From assembly GCA_001768735.1 (NCBI GenBank), contig MEMB01000006.1:144205-208204 (forward strand): a stretch of DNA of 64,000 nucleotides. The letters are read 5' to 3'. The position numbers and the translations under genes were made by a program. Below the pieces are notes generated by a model. The model was not told the origin of the DNA. It did not search any database and saw only the letters and a program-made list of their open reading frames with translations. Below, piece by piece: positions 35,357 to 44,565 of the stretch (its first letter is position 1; every line of letters begins with the position of its first letter). This DNA comes from Alphaproteobacteria bacterium GWF2_58_20 (GTDB lineage: Bacteria > Pseudomonadota > Alphaproteobacteria > UBA1247).

Positions 35357-36172
35357 CGCCATCCTATCGCCTTTTCCTTGACTTTTCCAGCAGGAAGCGC
35401 GCACATTTTCGGGAAAGAAACCCATGTTTGGAGACGTGCCGTGACCCTGCCTCGCCGATTGCGCCAGATCTGCAAGCTTTTCCGCCTGCTGCCCAGTGCC
35501 GTTTTTCGCCGTGGCCTGCGCCATGGGGTTGCCGCCACGGTGGAGCATGCCGCCTTCTTTGCCTCCATTGCGCCGGACATGGTGGTGGATATTGGCGCCA
35601 ACAAGGGACAGTTTGCCCTTTTTGTGCGGGATCGCTTTCCCCATGCCCGCATTGTTTCCTTCGAGCCGATGCGCAAGGCCGCCAGCCGTTATGCGCGCCT
35701 TTTTCTGGGGGATACGCGGACAATGCTGCATCCCGCCGCCATTGGTCCTGACGAGGGCGTGGCAAACATGTATATCTCGGCACGGGACGACAGCTCTTCC
35801 CTGCTGCCCATTGATGCTCTGCAAACCGAGCTTTTTCCAGGCACGCAGGAAATTGGGCGTGAGGAAGTGCGGGTAGCGCCGCTTTCCGCTTTCCTGACCG
35901 CAGAAGATATTCCTGCCGACGCCCTGCTCAAGCTTGATGTGCAGGGGTTTGAACTGCGGGCGCTGGAAGGATGCGATGGCCTGCTGTCGCGGTTTGCCTG
36001 GATTTATGTGGAGAGTTCCTTCGTTCGCCTTTATGAAGGCCAGGCACTGGCCGATGATGTCATTGCCTTTCTGCAGGCGCGGGGCTTTGCCCTGTCCGGC
36101 ATTTACAATCTTGCGCAGGATGACAAGGGAAGGCCTATACAGGCTGATTTCACCTTCACGCGCCGATCATAA
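35357..36172 (+). CDS. FkbM family methyltransferase
   Basis: 'APDMVVDIGANKGQFALFVRDRFPHARIVSFEPM', 'LLKLDVQGFELRALEG'. Start uncertain (a GTG at 35441 is possible). Confidence 0.88.
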   Translation, partial: RHPIAFSLTFPAGSAHIFGKETHVWRRAVTLPRRLRQICKLFRLLPSAVFRRGLRHGVAATVEHAAFFASIAPDMVVDIGANKGQFALFVRDRFPHARIVSFEPMRKAASRYARLFLGDTRTMLHPAAIGPDEGVANMYISARDDSSSLLPIDALQTELFPGTQEIGREEVRVAPLSAFLTAEDIPADALLKLDVQGFELRALEGCDGLLSRFAWIYVESSFVRLYEGQALADDVIAFLQARGFALSGIYNLAQDDKGRPIQADFTFTRRS

Positions 36173-36203
36173 AAAAAGCCAAGCATGAAGCTTGGCTTTT
36201 TTT
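36171..36203. terminator. Bidirectional Rho-independent terminator
   Basis: AAAAAAAGCCAAGC-ATGAA-GCTTGGCTTTTTTT between the FkbM gene and convergent tRNA-Lys. Confidence 0.85.
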
Positions 36204-36208
36204 GAAAA

Positions 36209-36284
<76 letters not shown>

Positions 36285-36678
36285 GACGAATCGGAGAGGT
36301 GTATAACTGCTGGCGTAAGGCTTGGCAAGCAGATTTTTTGCCGGACGGGGATGTTCCTGAAAAAAAGCGGGTTTCAACAAGGCGACTTTTTGGAAAAGAG
36401 CATTGTCGGAAGTCTCTGTCCTTCTATATGGCTGGATGTTTTTGCATGGGGGAATTTTTCCGTGTCATGGCGGGTTGTTTCCCTTGGTTTTTTCAGGTGT
36501 ACAGGAAGAGCGTCACATGGGTCTTGCTTGTTTGGGTCGGGGTTTTGAATTATAGTACCAACCTGCCAGAGAATTTATAATATTTCTATTTATGTTGTGT
36601 TGTTTATGAAAACACTTTTTAGCTTGACGTTAAATTTTTTATGATATTTATATTTCTCATAAACAAGAGGGGTCGTAG

Positions 36679-39462
36679 ATGTCCAATATGATCGTATCTG
36701 TCATTGCCATTGCCATGATAGCCCTGATGGTGTTGGTGGGGGTTTTTTATGGCGGTGCCATGTATAGCTCCTATCAGGCAGAAGCGCAGGCTTCGCGCCT
36801 CATCAGCGAGGCGGAGCAGATTGCCGGCACGGTCTCCATGTATGCCAATGAGCAATATCAGCTTCCTGGCAGCATCCAGGACCTGGTGGACAAGAATTAT
36901 TTTCATGAGGCCCCGGCCAAGAGCGTCCATACCTTGTGGCGGCTGAGCAAGGGGTATGCGGTGAATGCCATTGGGGACAATTCCGTCATCCAGATCACCT
37001 GCCTGTCTGGGCGCAAGCGGTGGGGTTTTGATGCCGCCAAACATTGCGCCGACCAGGCGGCGGCGGGCTGCTCGCCCAGCAACAACTCTGCACCGGAAGG
37101 CTGTGATCCCAACTGCATGCGGACCTGTTATGACCCGGCGGACCTCACGCAATGGAATCCCCGGATACACAAGGATGATCCCTGCTGCATCGATAATTCT
37201 CAAAATCCCCAGATTTCCGATCCGGTGTTCCCGTCACAGAGGTTTGTGCTGGAAACATCCTCATCGGGAGATACCGGTCTTCCTTCGGATGACGGTGATA
37301 CTGTCGGCGAAGCAAACACCACAGCTTTTCCCTTGGTGAGCGGAAAGGGACTTGCAGAACTCGTGACGTCGAACACGTTTCTGGTAACGGGGCTTGGTGG
37401 CACGGAAACGATCAGCATTTCCGGCGGCAGTTACAAAATCGGCAATGGTGCTTATACCACGACAAGCGGAACCATTGCCAATGGGCAAACCTTGACTTTG
37501 CAGGTGACCACGCCGGATGCCTACAACGCAAAAACCATGGTAACGGTCCTTATTGGGGGCAAAGCCTATCTCTGGACGGTTTCCACCCAGCAGGATACGG
37601 TGCCAGACGATTTTTCCTTTGCGGATGTCCTCGGGGTGCCAACCGGGTTCACCGTTGTTTCGGAAGAAGTGACCATCAGCGGAATTTCCACGGCGGTCCC
37701 CATTTATGTGACCGGAAATGGGTATTACCGGGTGGATGGAGATCTCAAGACAGCACCTGGAACGATTTTGCCGGGGCAAAAAGTTTCTTTGTATAGGTAT
37801 GGGCCAGCTACAAACAATACGACAGAAATCCTGACCGTGACGATTGGGTCAATTTCCCGGGAGTGGTCGGTTACAACAGCCCCTCCTCCACAGTTCATTG
37901 CGAATTGGTCAGACCAGACCGGAATGGATGTGGTCGGGACCTCGCTGGGAATGACGGCCTATGGGGAACCAGTGACTTTTGTGGTCAGCAATTGCGTTGG
38001 TTGTGACTGGATGTCCATCAGCGGATCGCTGTCCCTGTTGTCCTATCCTGCGCAGGTGGTCAGCGTCGAAAATTTCGAGATCATGGCGGACAGCACTTGC
38101 GCTGAGGTTATAGCGGGCACCATTTATCCGAGACGTACCCTTATGGGAGGTGAAAGCTGCACCTTCAAAATCCGGCCAAAAGCCATCTCCAATAAAACTT
38201 TTTCGGGCGCCTTCAAGGTGATTGCAGAAAAAAACTCCGTATCCATAGGCTCCGTTACGGCCAATCTGTCTGGTTCCGCCAGCGGATTCATCAGAAGCCC
38301 GGGCCTTTATTGCTGGGGATCCAATGGTTATGGACAACTGGGCGCGGCCTTGAGTTCAACCACCAATTTTACTTCCCCGGTCCTTGTGGGGTCGGAGTCT
38401 GACAGGTGGACAGGAGGTGCTACAATGGTTTCCGCTGGGTCCAGCAGGACCTGTGCCATTCGAGGTGGCGGGGGGGCGTATTGCTGGGGATCTGCTAACA
38501 ACGGCGGTTTGGGCGATGGCACGACCATTTCTCGCAATTTCCCAGCTTTTGTGGGCCCTGAAGACGGGAAGTGGAACAGTGGTGTTGCTGCCATAAATGC
38601 TGGTCAAGATTACAATTATGGTATTCGCGATAGCGGGGCCCTTTATGGGTGGGGTTTCAATTTCACGGGTGCGCTGGGAGATGGCACCACCACCACCCCA
38701 CAAAAGGTTCCTGTTCTTGTTGGCGCGACAGATGCCAAATGGGAAAGCGGTGTTACCATGGTTTCTTCAATTAGCGGTCATACTTGCGCCATCAAGGAAG
38801 GTGCCCTGTATTGCTGGGGGTCAGCCCAGGATGGGAAACTCGGAGATGGAACCCAGGGGTACTTCGTTCGTCCCATGCCTGATCTTGTGGGGCCAACTGG
38901 CGCAAAATGGACCAGTGGCGTGACGGCGGTTGCTGCCGGATGGAGCCATACTTGCGCCATCAAGGAAGGTGCCCTGTATTGCTGGGGAGCCAATGGTTGG
39001 GGACAGCTTGGAATCGGAACCACAACCCAAAGTCTGGTTCCCGTGCAGGTGGGGCCTTCTTATGCCAAGTGGAGCAGCGGAGTGACAGCGGTGGCGGTCG
39101 GCCAGTACCATACCTGTGGCATCAGAAATGGCGCGCTGTATTGTTGGGGAGACAATAGCAATGGAAAGCTTGGAATCGGAACCACAACCAAAAGCACCAT
39201 TCCCGTGCAGGTAGGTCCCCCAACGGACAAATGGAGCAGTGGCGTGACAGCGGTTGCTGCTGGACCGGATTTTACCTGTGGAATCCGCAACACTGGAGCG
39301 CTGTATTGCTGGGGGACCAATTACTATGGAAATCTTGGTGACGGATCCGCGACAAGGCGTTTGGAGCCGGTTTTGGTCGGCCCTGAAGGAAGCAAATGGG
39401 ATAGCGGCGTAACGGCGGTTTCTGCCGGTTCTAATCATACATGTGCTGTCGTCGCAGATTGA
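36679..39462 (+). CDS. Pilin-like N-terminus fused to Ig-like linker modules and a seven-blade RCC1 beta-propeller
   Basis: N-terminal MSNMIVSVIAIAMIALMVLVGVFYGGAMYSSYQAEAQASRLISEAEQI; C-terminal seven 'ALYCWGxNxxGxLGxG' RCC1 repeats. Confidence 0.8.
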   Translation: MSNMIVSVIAIAMIALMVLVGVFYGGAMYSSYQAEAQASRLISEAEQIAGTVSMYANEQYQLPGSIQDLVDKNYFHEAPAKSVHTLWRLSKGYAVNAIGDNSVIQITCLSGRKRWGFDAAKHCADQAAAGCSPSNNSAPEGCDPNCMRTCYDPADLTQWNPRIHKDDPCCIDNSQNPQISDPVFPSQRFVLETSSSGDTGLPSDDGDTVGEANTTAFPLVSGKGLAELVTSNTFLVTGLGGTETISISGGSYKIGNGAYTTTSGTIANGQTLTLQVTTPDAYNAKTMVTVLIGGKAYLWTVSTQQDTVPDDFSFADVLGVPTGFTVVSEEVTISGISTAVPIYVTGNGYYRVDGDLKTAPGTILPGQKVSLYRYGPATNNTTEILTVTIGSISREWSVTTAPPPQFIANWSDQTGMDVVGTSLGMTAYGEPVTFVVSNCVGCDWMSISGSLSLLSYPAQVVSVENFEIMADSTCAEVIAGTIYPRRTLMGGESCTFKIRPKAISNKTFSGAFKVIAEKNSVSIGSVTANLSGSASGFIRSPGLYCWGSNGYGQLGAALSSTTNFTSPVLVGSESDRWTGGATMVSAGSSRTCAIRGGGGAYCWGSANNGGLGDGTTISRNFPAFVGPEDGKWNSGVAAINAGQDYNYGIRDSGALYGWGFNFTGALGDGTTTTPQKVPVLVGATDAKWESGVTMVSSISGHTCAIKEGALYCWGSAQDGKLGDGTQGYFVRPMPDLVGPTGAKWTSGVTAVAAGWSHTCAIKEGALYCWGANGWGQLGIGTTTQSLVPVQVGPSYAKWSSGVTAVAVGQYHTCGIRNGALYCWGDNSNGKLGIGTTTKSTIPVQVGPPTDKWSSGVTAVAAGPDFTCGIRNTGALYCWGTNYYGNLGDGSATRRLEPVLVGPEGSKWDSGVTAVSAGSNHTCAVVAD
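38302..39459 (+). repeat. Seven RCC1-type tandem repeats inside the CDS
   Basis: LYCWGSNGYGQLG, AYCWGSANNGGLG, LYGWGFNFTGALG, LYCWGSAQDGKLG, LYCWGANGWGQLG, LYCWGDNSNGKLG, LYCWGTNYYGNLG. Confidence 0.9.
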
Positions 39463-39492
39463 TATTGATGCAGATTTTGGCAAGGAAAAAAC

Positions 39493-42400
39493 ATGCGCAT
39501 TCTTAAAATTGCCCTTTTCATAGCGGTTCTGGCCAGCGAATCACTCATGGCTTCGGCCCAGCAGCTTCCGCCGCATGTGTTTCGCCGGCGGATCGAGATT
39601 TGCCAGGCATGGGGGGGATGCGATGAAGACCTTGGAAATGGCGGCAGCGAGGGTGTTCCGGGCGCGCCCGATATTGCGCCCATTACCGACCAGCGCATTG
39701 CCGTGAACACAACGACCGGCCTCATTCCTGTGCATGTCACGGATGATGATACCCCGTTTGCGGAACTGGCTCTTTCGGTTTGGGTGGCGGATACCCAGCT
39801 GGTGCCGGAAGATGGTGTGGATTTTTCCTGTGTGGCGGTGGATGCCTGTGGCCTGCAGCTGACACCTGCGGTCGCTGAAATCGGCCAGACATCGGTTTTT
39901 CTTCAGGTGAGTGACGGTGCTACCACCACCACGCGCAGTTTCATCCTGCGGGTCATGGATGGCAATGCCCCCTTCATTTCCCCCATCGCCGACCAGACCG
40001 GATATGTGAATCTTGCCCTGACTCCCATTTCCTTTATTGTAGATGATCTGGATACCGATCCGGCCCAGATTACCATTGAGGCTTTTTCCGAAAAACCGGC
40101 TTCCCTGGATGAGACAACCTTCACGTTCAGTGGCACTGGCAATACGCGCATTCTTACCATTCCTCCCCAGACGGTGGAGGATACGACCAAAATCACTTTG
40201 GTGGCGCATGACAACACGCCTGAAGACAATACCGGCCTGCGCGATTTTCATGTGACCATCATTCCCGACAACCGGGCAGACAGCACCGTGGATATTTCGG
40301 AGATCTTCAACCAGACAACGCCTGTTGAGGTAGCTACCAGTCCTATCTTTTTCACCACCACGAATGGCGGCGCGGAACACCTCATCACAGTGACGTCCTC
40401 GTCTGGGGATCAAGCCATTGTGCCGGACGGCAACATCGAAGTCCTCGGAGAGGGGGTCAACCACACTCTTGTGGTTACACCCATACAGACGGGAACCGTG
40501 CCCATCACAGTGGAGGCGACGGATGGTGGCAGCAGCGATTCCACCACGTTCCTGCTGGAAGTTGTGGAATCCAACGGCATCTCGATTTCTCCCATCCCGA
40601 CCCAATACATGATGCGCAACAGCATCAAACGCGTGGAGTTCACGATCAGGGCGCCTGATGGCTTTGCTCCGCTCATGCTCAATCCGGATCCAGACACGTA
40701 TTACAACAGCGAAGATCTTGGATACAAATACGAGCTGGATGTCTGGAGCGAGAGTGGTGATGTTGTCAAGGACAACTATGATGCCGATGGCTGGGAATGG
40801 GTTTATGCCCAATGTGACGTTGATGGCAAATGTTTCATGGATCTGGAAAGCGGAACAGAAATCGGCCAGGAGGAAGTGTCGGTATGGCTTGGAACCGTTT
40901 CCTGGCCTTATGAATCCGCGTCTGTTGATGTTCCTGTACATGTTGTGGATGGTGGCCCGGTGATTGATGCGATTGCAAACCAGTCTACCCCCATGAACAC
41001 CCCCGTCGGCCCGATCGCTTTCGAGGTGTTTGACTTCTATGATCCCTTGGCCGTGACGGTTTCCGTCCAGTCTTCGGATGAAACCGTTTTGCCGGTTTCC
41101 GGGATCACCGTCGGGGGAGGGGTAACGGAAACCCTGCGCAGCCTCCGACTGAACCCGGCACCGGATGCGTCCGGATTGGCTGCCATCACGGTGGTGGCGG
41201 AAAATCCCTTTGGCGATACGGCTTCCACCAGTTTCCTGACGCGCGTTTTACCGACCGATTGCAAACCCACCATTACTGTTCTCACCAAGGAAATTACCGC
41301 ATTATGTGCGATAGATACCTGTCCGCAGATCGCCATTCCCTATGAGGTCACCGATGCATGTGGCAAAAAGGATGGCTATCCGGCCTGGGTGACATATGGC
41401 TGGAACAGCTGGAGAACCAGCGGAGTTACGCCGCCGCTCACCGATTCCGTAGGGGTGTTCCGCGTAGATCCGTTGAGCTTGCCCGCCTTTGTCAGCGCAG
41501 TGGGGCCTTCCGGCGATTATTCAAATCCCGGCAACAGTGTGCTCCTGCAACCGACCGTGCAGAGCGGAAGCGCCGAATTCACTCTTTCCTACACCAATGG
41601 CTACAATGTGGCGTCCGACACATTCAGGGTTACCGTCAATCCCGAAGAGCCTATTTGCAACCTTGATGTTGGTGATCTGGAAGGGGTTGAACCAAACACG
41701 GAAATCACCTCTCCTGTATTCAAGATCGGTGGATACACTGGCAGTCGGGATGTGATCCTGTCCTTCGCTGGCGATTTCTTGCAGGGATATAACGATCCCG
41801 TCTACCAGTATGGCACGTTTTGCCTACTATCCTACCTGCAGGATTGGTACAATGATGATTTTTACTGCCCAAGCCGCGTTTATTTTGGATATTACCGGGA
41901 TGGGGAACCTAGTTCAGAGACGGTTTCCGTGCCCACGGGATCCTTCATTCAGCTATCCGCCGTTTCATCACCGGTGGCAGGTGGCGTTTCCAAGGTTATA
42001 TTTGATGCTGGTTCCGGCTGCAAAACGGAATGGAAGGTGACGACCAAAATACCGGATTCCTCCGAACCTGACACATGGCCTCCTGCCCTGACCTGCGAGG
42101 CGCTGTCATGGGAAACCACTACGCCTTCCACAACAGGCAGCAGACATGGCATTGCGCCGGCAGTGTATAAATATTCCCCCTTCAGTTATCTCGTGAAGAT
42201 GACGGATGACCGGACAAGTTTTTCCAACCTTGTGACATCGGTTGAGCCATATTCCTACTGGAACGCTGCTGATGATGTGACGAATCTGAAAATTGAATGT
42301 GGTATATCCAGCTGCGTGGTTTCGGGCGCATCCCAGGCGGATACGGGCAACATCATGTTGACGGTTTCCGCGACCGATGAGGCAGGCAATGTGGGGACGC

Positions 42401-44565
42401 GGACATGCGAGGGAATCTTTGTCATCAGCAGTTCCAAGCTGATCATTGTCAGACAGGATCCGCCCCATGGTGCGCAGGATGTTGGCCATATGCCGGTCAT
42501 TACGGCGCTGTTCAGCAGCCTGCTGGATGTTGGTAGCGGGGAAATCCGCATTTATGATATTGGCGCTGATTATTTCGATCCGGCCGATGATGTCCTGTTT
42601 GACACCATCGATGTGACCGACAGCGGCCGGTTGACGGTTGTGGACAAGACCATTTCTTTTTCTCCATTAACGCCGTTCCAGCATGGACACACCTATTATA
42701 TCAACATTGATTCAGGGACTTTTTTCGACCAACTTGCGCCTGCGATGTTTTATGAAGGCCTGTCAGGGTATGATTGGGGATTCACCATTCATTCAGAATC
42801 TGCCGATGTCTGCACAAGTGATTTTACAGACACGACCAATGCGGAACCGGGCAGTACCCAGACATCCGAGGTTTTGGACGTTTCCGGGTTTTCCGGCTCC
42901 CGTACGGCGACTGTAACCGGGGCAACGGTTGTCGGTGTTTATTATGGAACGGATGCCGCCAATCTTTCCAATGTCGCCGTGGCTGCTGAATCCTTTACCC
43001 TCAATTCCGGGGACCATATCCAGATCGTCATGAATGCATCCCCTGATCCGGAGGGCGAGGTATTTGCCACCTTTGATGCCGGTGCCGGTTGTGCATCGAC
43101 ATGGAGGGTTGTCACCAAGGCAGAAGGTGGTGAGGATCCTGTTGATCCTGAAGATCCCGTTGATCCGGAGGATCCTGTCGATCCTGAAGTTGTGGATCCT
43201 TATGTGCCCGGTGTAACAACAGGGAAGATCTATATCTATGCCTATAGCGGTGACATGTATTACCTGCCGGAGCAGAGCACGTTTTGGGACGTTTTCTCAT
43301 GGGATAGCGAACCGCCGCAACTTTATGAGGAATGGCTGCAGTTCAAGTACAAGACATCATCGAATGTTCCTGTCATCAAGGTCGCCTTTGTTGTTCTTTC
43401 GCCAAACCTGACCGATGAGATCATCAGTGAAATGCCTGACGGCTTGCCTATCATGCAGATGGGAATTATCGGCGGGTTGGCCAATCTCGGTGTAACTCCC
43501 AAGAATCCAAGCGCCTTTTACATGCCGCAGCTGGGCAAGCTGTATGAAATTGAACTGGAGGATTCGGTCGATGTGGCAAACACCCAGGTTGGGGATAAGC
43601 TGTTCCGGGTGACCTTTGAGGGTTCACATAGTGAGATTGAGTTGCTCAATCCAAATCACGTCATCCCCTTTTTCAAGACGGCTGCCAGCAACCACAAGGC
43701 CTACAACCATGAATCCACGAACAGTCTGGAGAGCGCTCTTTATGGAGCCATGGCGAATGATGGGTTGATCTGGTGTCCTAGCAGCCAGGTTTCCGCTCTG
43801 GAATCCACTTATGTCACCAAGGTCGGGTTTTCTTCCTATGTCCTGGACAATACCCAGCCCGATCCGACCGAGGCCCATCCGGCCAGTGGCATGAAATCGG
43901 ATTATCGTTGCATTTCCACTTACAATGCGCCGGTGACCATGTATCCCATCAGCCACAACATCAACTATGCGCTCACGAAGTTTGGCTTTAACCGGATCAG
44001 CATACCGCCGGAAACCCCGCCTTCCAATGTCACCTGCACGGCAACCGTGACGTCAACAGGGGAAACATTCGACATACAGACAACCCTGAAAACAACGCCG
44101 CAAAGCACGACCTGCATGCAGGACTGCGACAGTTTGGCATCCGTCCATTCCTGCCTTGGGGATTGCAGTGTCGGATATCCGTCCGCCTGCCGACAGGATT
44201 GCCCCACCAATCCGAACCCGCTCTATGACCTCAAGAACTATGTCCCGTCCTGCCTCAAGGATTGCAGGCCGCAGGTTCTTTACTATGAATGGTCAGGGAA
44301 CAGGACGGTGGCCGGGAAAACCGAAATTTATGACATGGGGGATGAAAACTATTATGGCCATATTGTGGTTTCGTGTCCGGGCGGGTTTGCCAGGCTGCAG
44401 ACAGAAAAACTGCCGATCCTGATGCAGGCGATGGAGATTTATCCTGTTGAAGGACAGCCCCTGCCGGGTGTTGATTTTGACTTCAAGGATGAGCCAAGTC
44501 TGGGATCCATCGGGAACCCTGTGCCATCAGGGACATCTTCCATGCCAAAGGTGATCATGCCATGA
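39493..44565 (+). CDS. Large (1690 aa) secreted multi-domain adhesin-like protein with cadherin/Ig-like modules
   Basis: Signal peptide; 'HVFRRRIEICQAWGGCDEDLG'; repeated 'P.I..I.DQ....N....P..F.V.D' modules; Big_5/SbsA-like 'DPPHGAQDVGHMPVITALFSSLLDVGSGEIRIYD'; EDPVDP linker; Cys-rich C-terminus. Confidence 0.8.
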   Translation: MRILKIALFIAVLASESLMASAQQLPPHVFRRRIEICQAWGGCDEDLGNGGSEGVPGAPDIAPITDQRIAVNTTTGLIPVHVTDDDTPFAELALSVWVADTQLVPEDGVDFSCVAVDACGLQLTPAVAEIGQTSVFLQVSDGATTTTRSFILRVMDGNAPFISPIADQTGYVNLALTPISFIVDDLDTDPAQITIEAFSEKPASLDETTFTFSGTGNTRILTIPPQTVEDTTKITLVAHDNTPEDNTGLRDFHVTIIPDNRADSTVDISEIFNQTTPVEVATSPIFFTTTNGGAEHLITVTSSSGDQAIVPDGNIEVLGEGVNHTLVVTPIQTGTVPITVEATDGGSSDSTTFLLEVVESNGISISPIPTQYMMRNSIKRVEFTIRAPDGFAPLMLNPDPDTYYNSEDLGYKYELDVWSESGDVVKDNYDADGWEWVYAQCDVDGKCFMDLESGTEIGQEEVSVWLGTVSWPYESASVDVPVHVVDGGPVIDAIANQSTPMNTPVGPIAFEVFDFYDPLAVTVSVQSSDETVLPVSGITVGGGVTETLRSLRLNPAPDASGLAAITVVAENPFGDTASTSFLTRVLPTDCKPTITVLTKEITALCAIDTCPQIAIPYEVTDACGKKDGYPAWVTYGWNSWRTSGVTPPLTDSVGVFRVDPLSLPAFVSAVGPSGDYSNPGNSVLLQPTVQSGSAEFTLSYTNGYNVASDTFRVTVNPEEPICNLDVGDLEGVEPNTEITSPVFKIGGYTGSRDVILSFAGDFLQGYNDPVYQYGTFCLLSYLQDWYNDDFYCPSRVYFGYYRDGEPSSETVSVPTGSFIQLSAVSSPVAGGVSKVIFDAGSGCKTEWKVTTKIPDSSEPDTWPPALTCEALSWETTTPSTTGSRHGIAPAVYKYSPFSYLVKMTDDRTSFSNLVTSVEPYSYWNAADDVTNLKIECGISSCVVSGASQADTGNIMLTVSATDEAGNVGTRTCEGIFVISSSKLIIVRQDPPHGAQDVGHMPVITALFSSLLDVGSGEIRIYDIGADYFDPADDVLFDTIDVTDSGRLTVVDKTISFSPLTPFQHGHTYYINIDSGTFFDQLAPAMFYEGLSGYDWGFTIHSESADVCTSDFTDTTNAEPGSTQTSEVLDVSGFSGSRTATVTGATVVGVYYGTDAANLSNVAVAAESFTLNSGDHIQIVMNASPDPEGEVFATFDAGAGCASTWRVVTKAEGGEDPVDPEDPVDPEDPVDPEVVDPYVPGVTTGKIYIYAYSGDMYYLPEQSTFWDVFSWDSEPPQLYEEWLQFKYKTSSNVPVIKVAFVVLSPNLTDEIISEMPDGLPIMQMGIIGGLANLGVTPKNPSAFYMPQLGKLYEIELEDSVDVANTQVGDKLFRVTFEGSHSEIELLNPNHVIPFFKTAASNHKAYNHESTNSLESALYGAMANDGLIWCPSSQVSALESTYVTKVGFSSYVLDNTQPDPTEAHPASGMKSDYRCISTYNAPVTMYPISHNINYALTKFGFNRISIPPETPPSNVTCTATVTSTGETFDIQTTLKTTPQSTTCMQDCDSLASVHSCLGDCSVGYPSACRQDCPTNPNPLYDLKNYVPSCLKDCRPQVLYYEWSGNRTVAGKTEIYDMGDENYYGHIVVSCPGGFARLQTEKLPILMQAMEIYPVEGQPLPGVDFDFKDEPSLGSIGNPVPSGTSSMPKVIMP
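43132..43200 (+). repeat. 18-bp tandem repeat encoding (EDPVDP)n linker
   Basis: GAGGATCCTGTTGATCCT-GAAGATCCCGTTGATCCG-GAGGATCCTGTCGATCCT-... Confidence 0.9.

Noticed and set aside
33982-35751. 589-aa plus-strand ORF antisense to hisS
   Set aside because: Antisense shadow ORF in GC-rich DNA; hisS on the minus strand has clear aminoacyl-tRNA synthetase motifs.
36624-36654. Sigma70-like promoter TTGACG...TATATT before the pilin-RCC1 gene
   Set aside because: The AT-rich leader is real, but the -35/-10 spacing (about 19) is poor and AT-richness makes chance matches likely; not claimed as a feature.
38302-39459. Regular repeats resembling a CRISPR array
   Set aside because: They are ~150-nt protein-coding RCC1 repeats in frame, not short palindromic repeats with spacers.
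39541-40941. 466-aa minus-strand ORF antisense to the adhesin
   Set aside because: Shadow ORF of a long open plus-strand gene with signal peptide and repeat modules.
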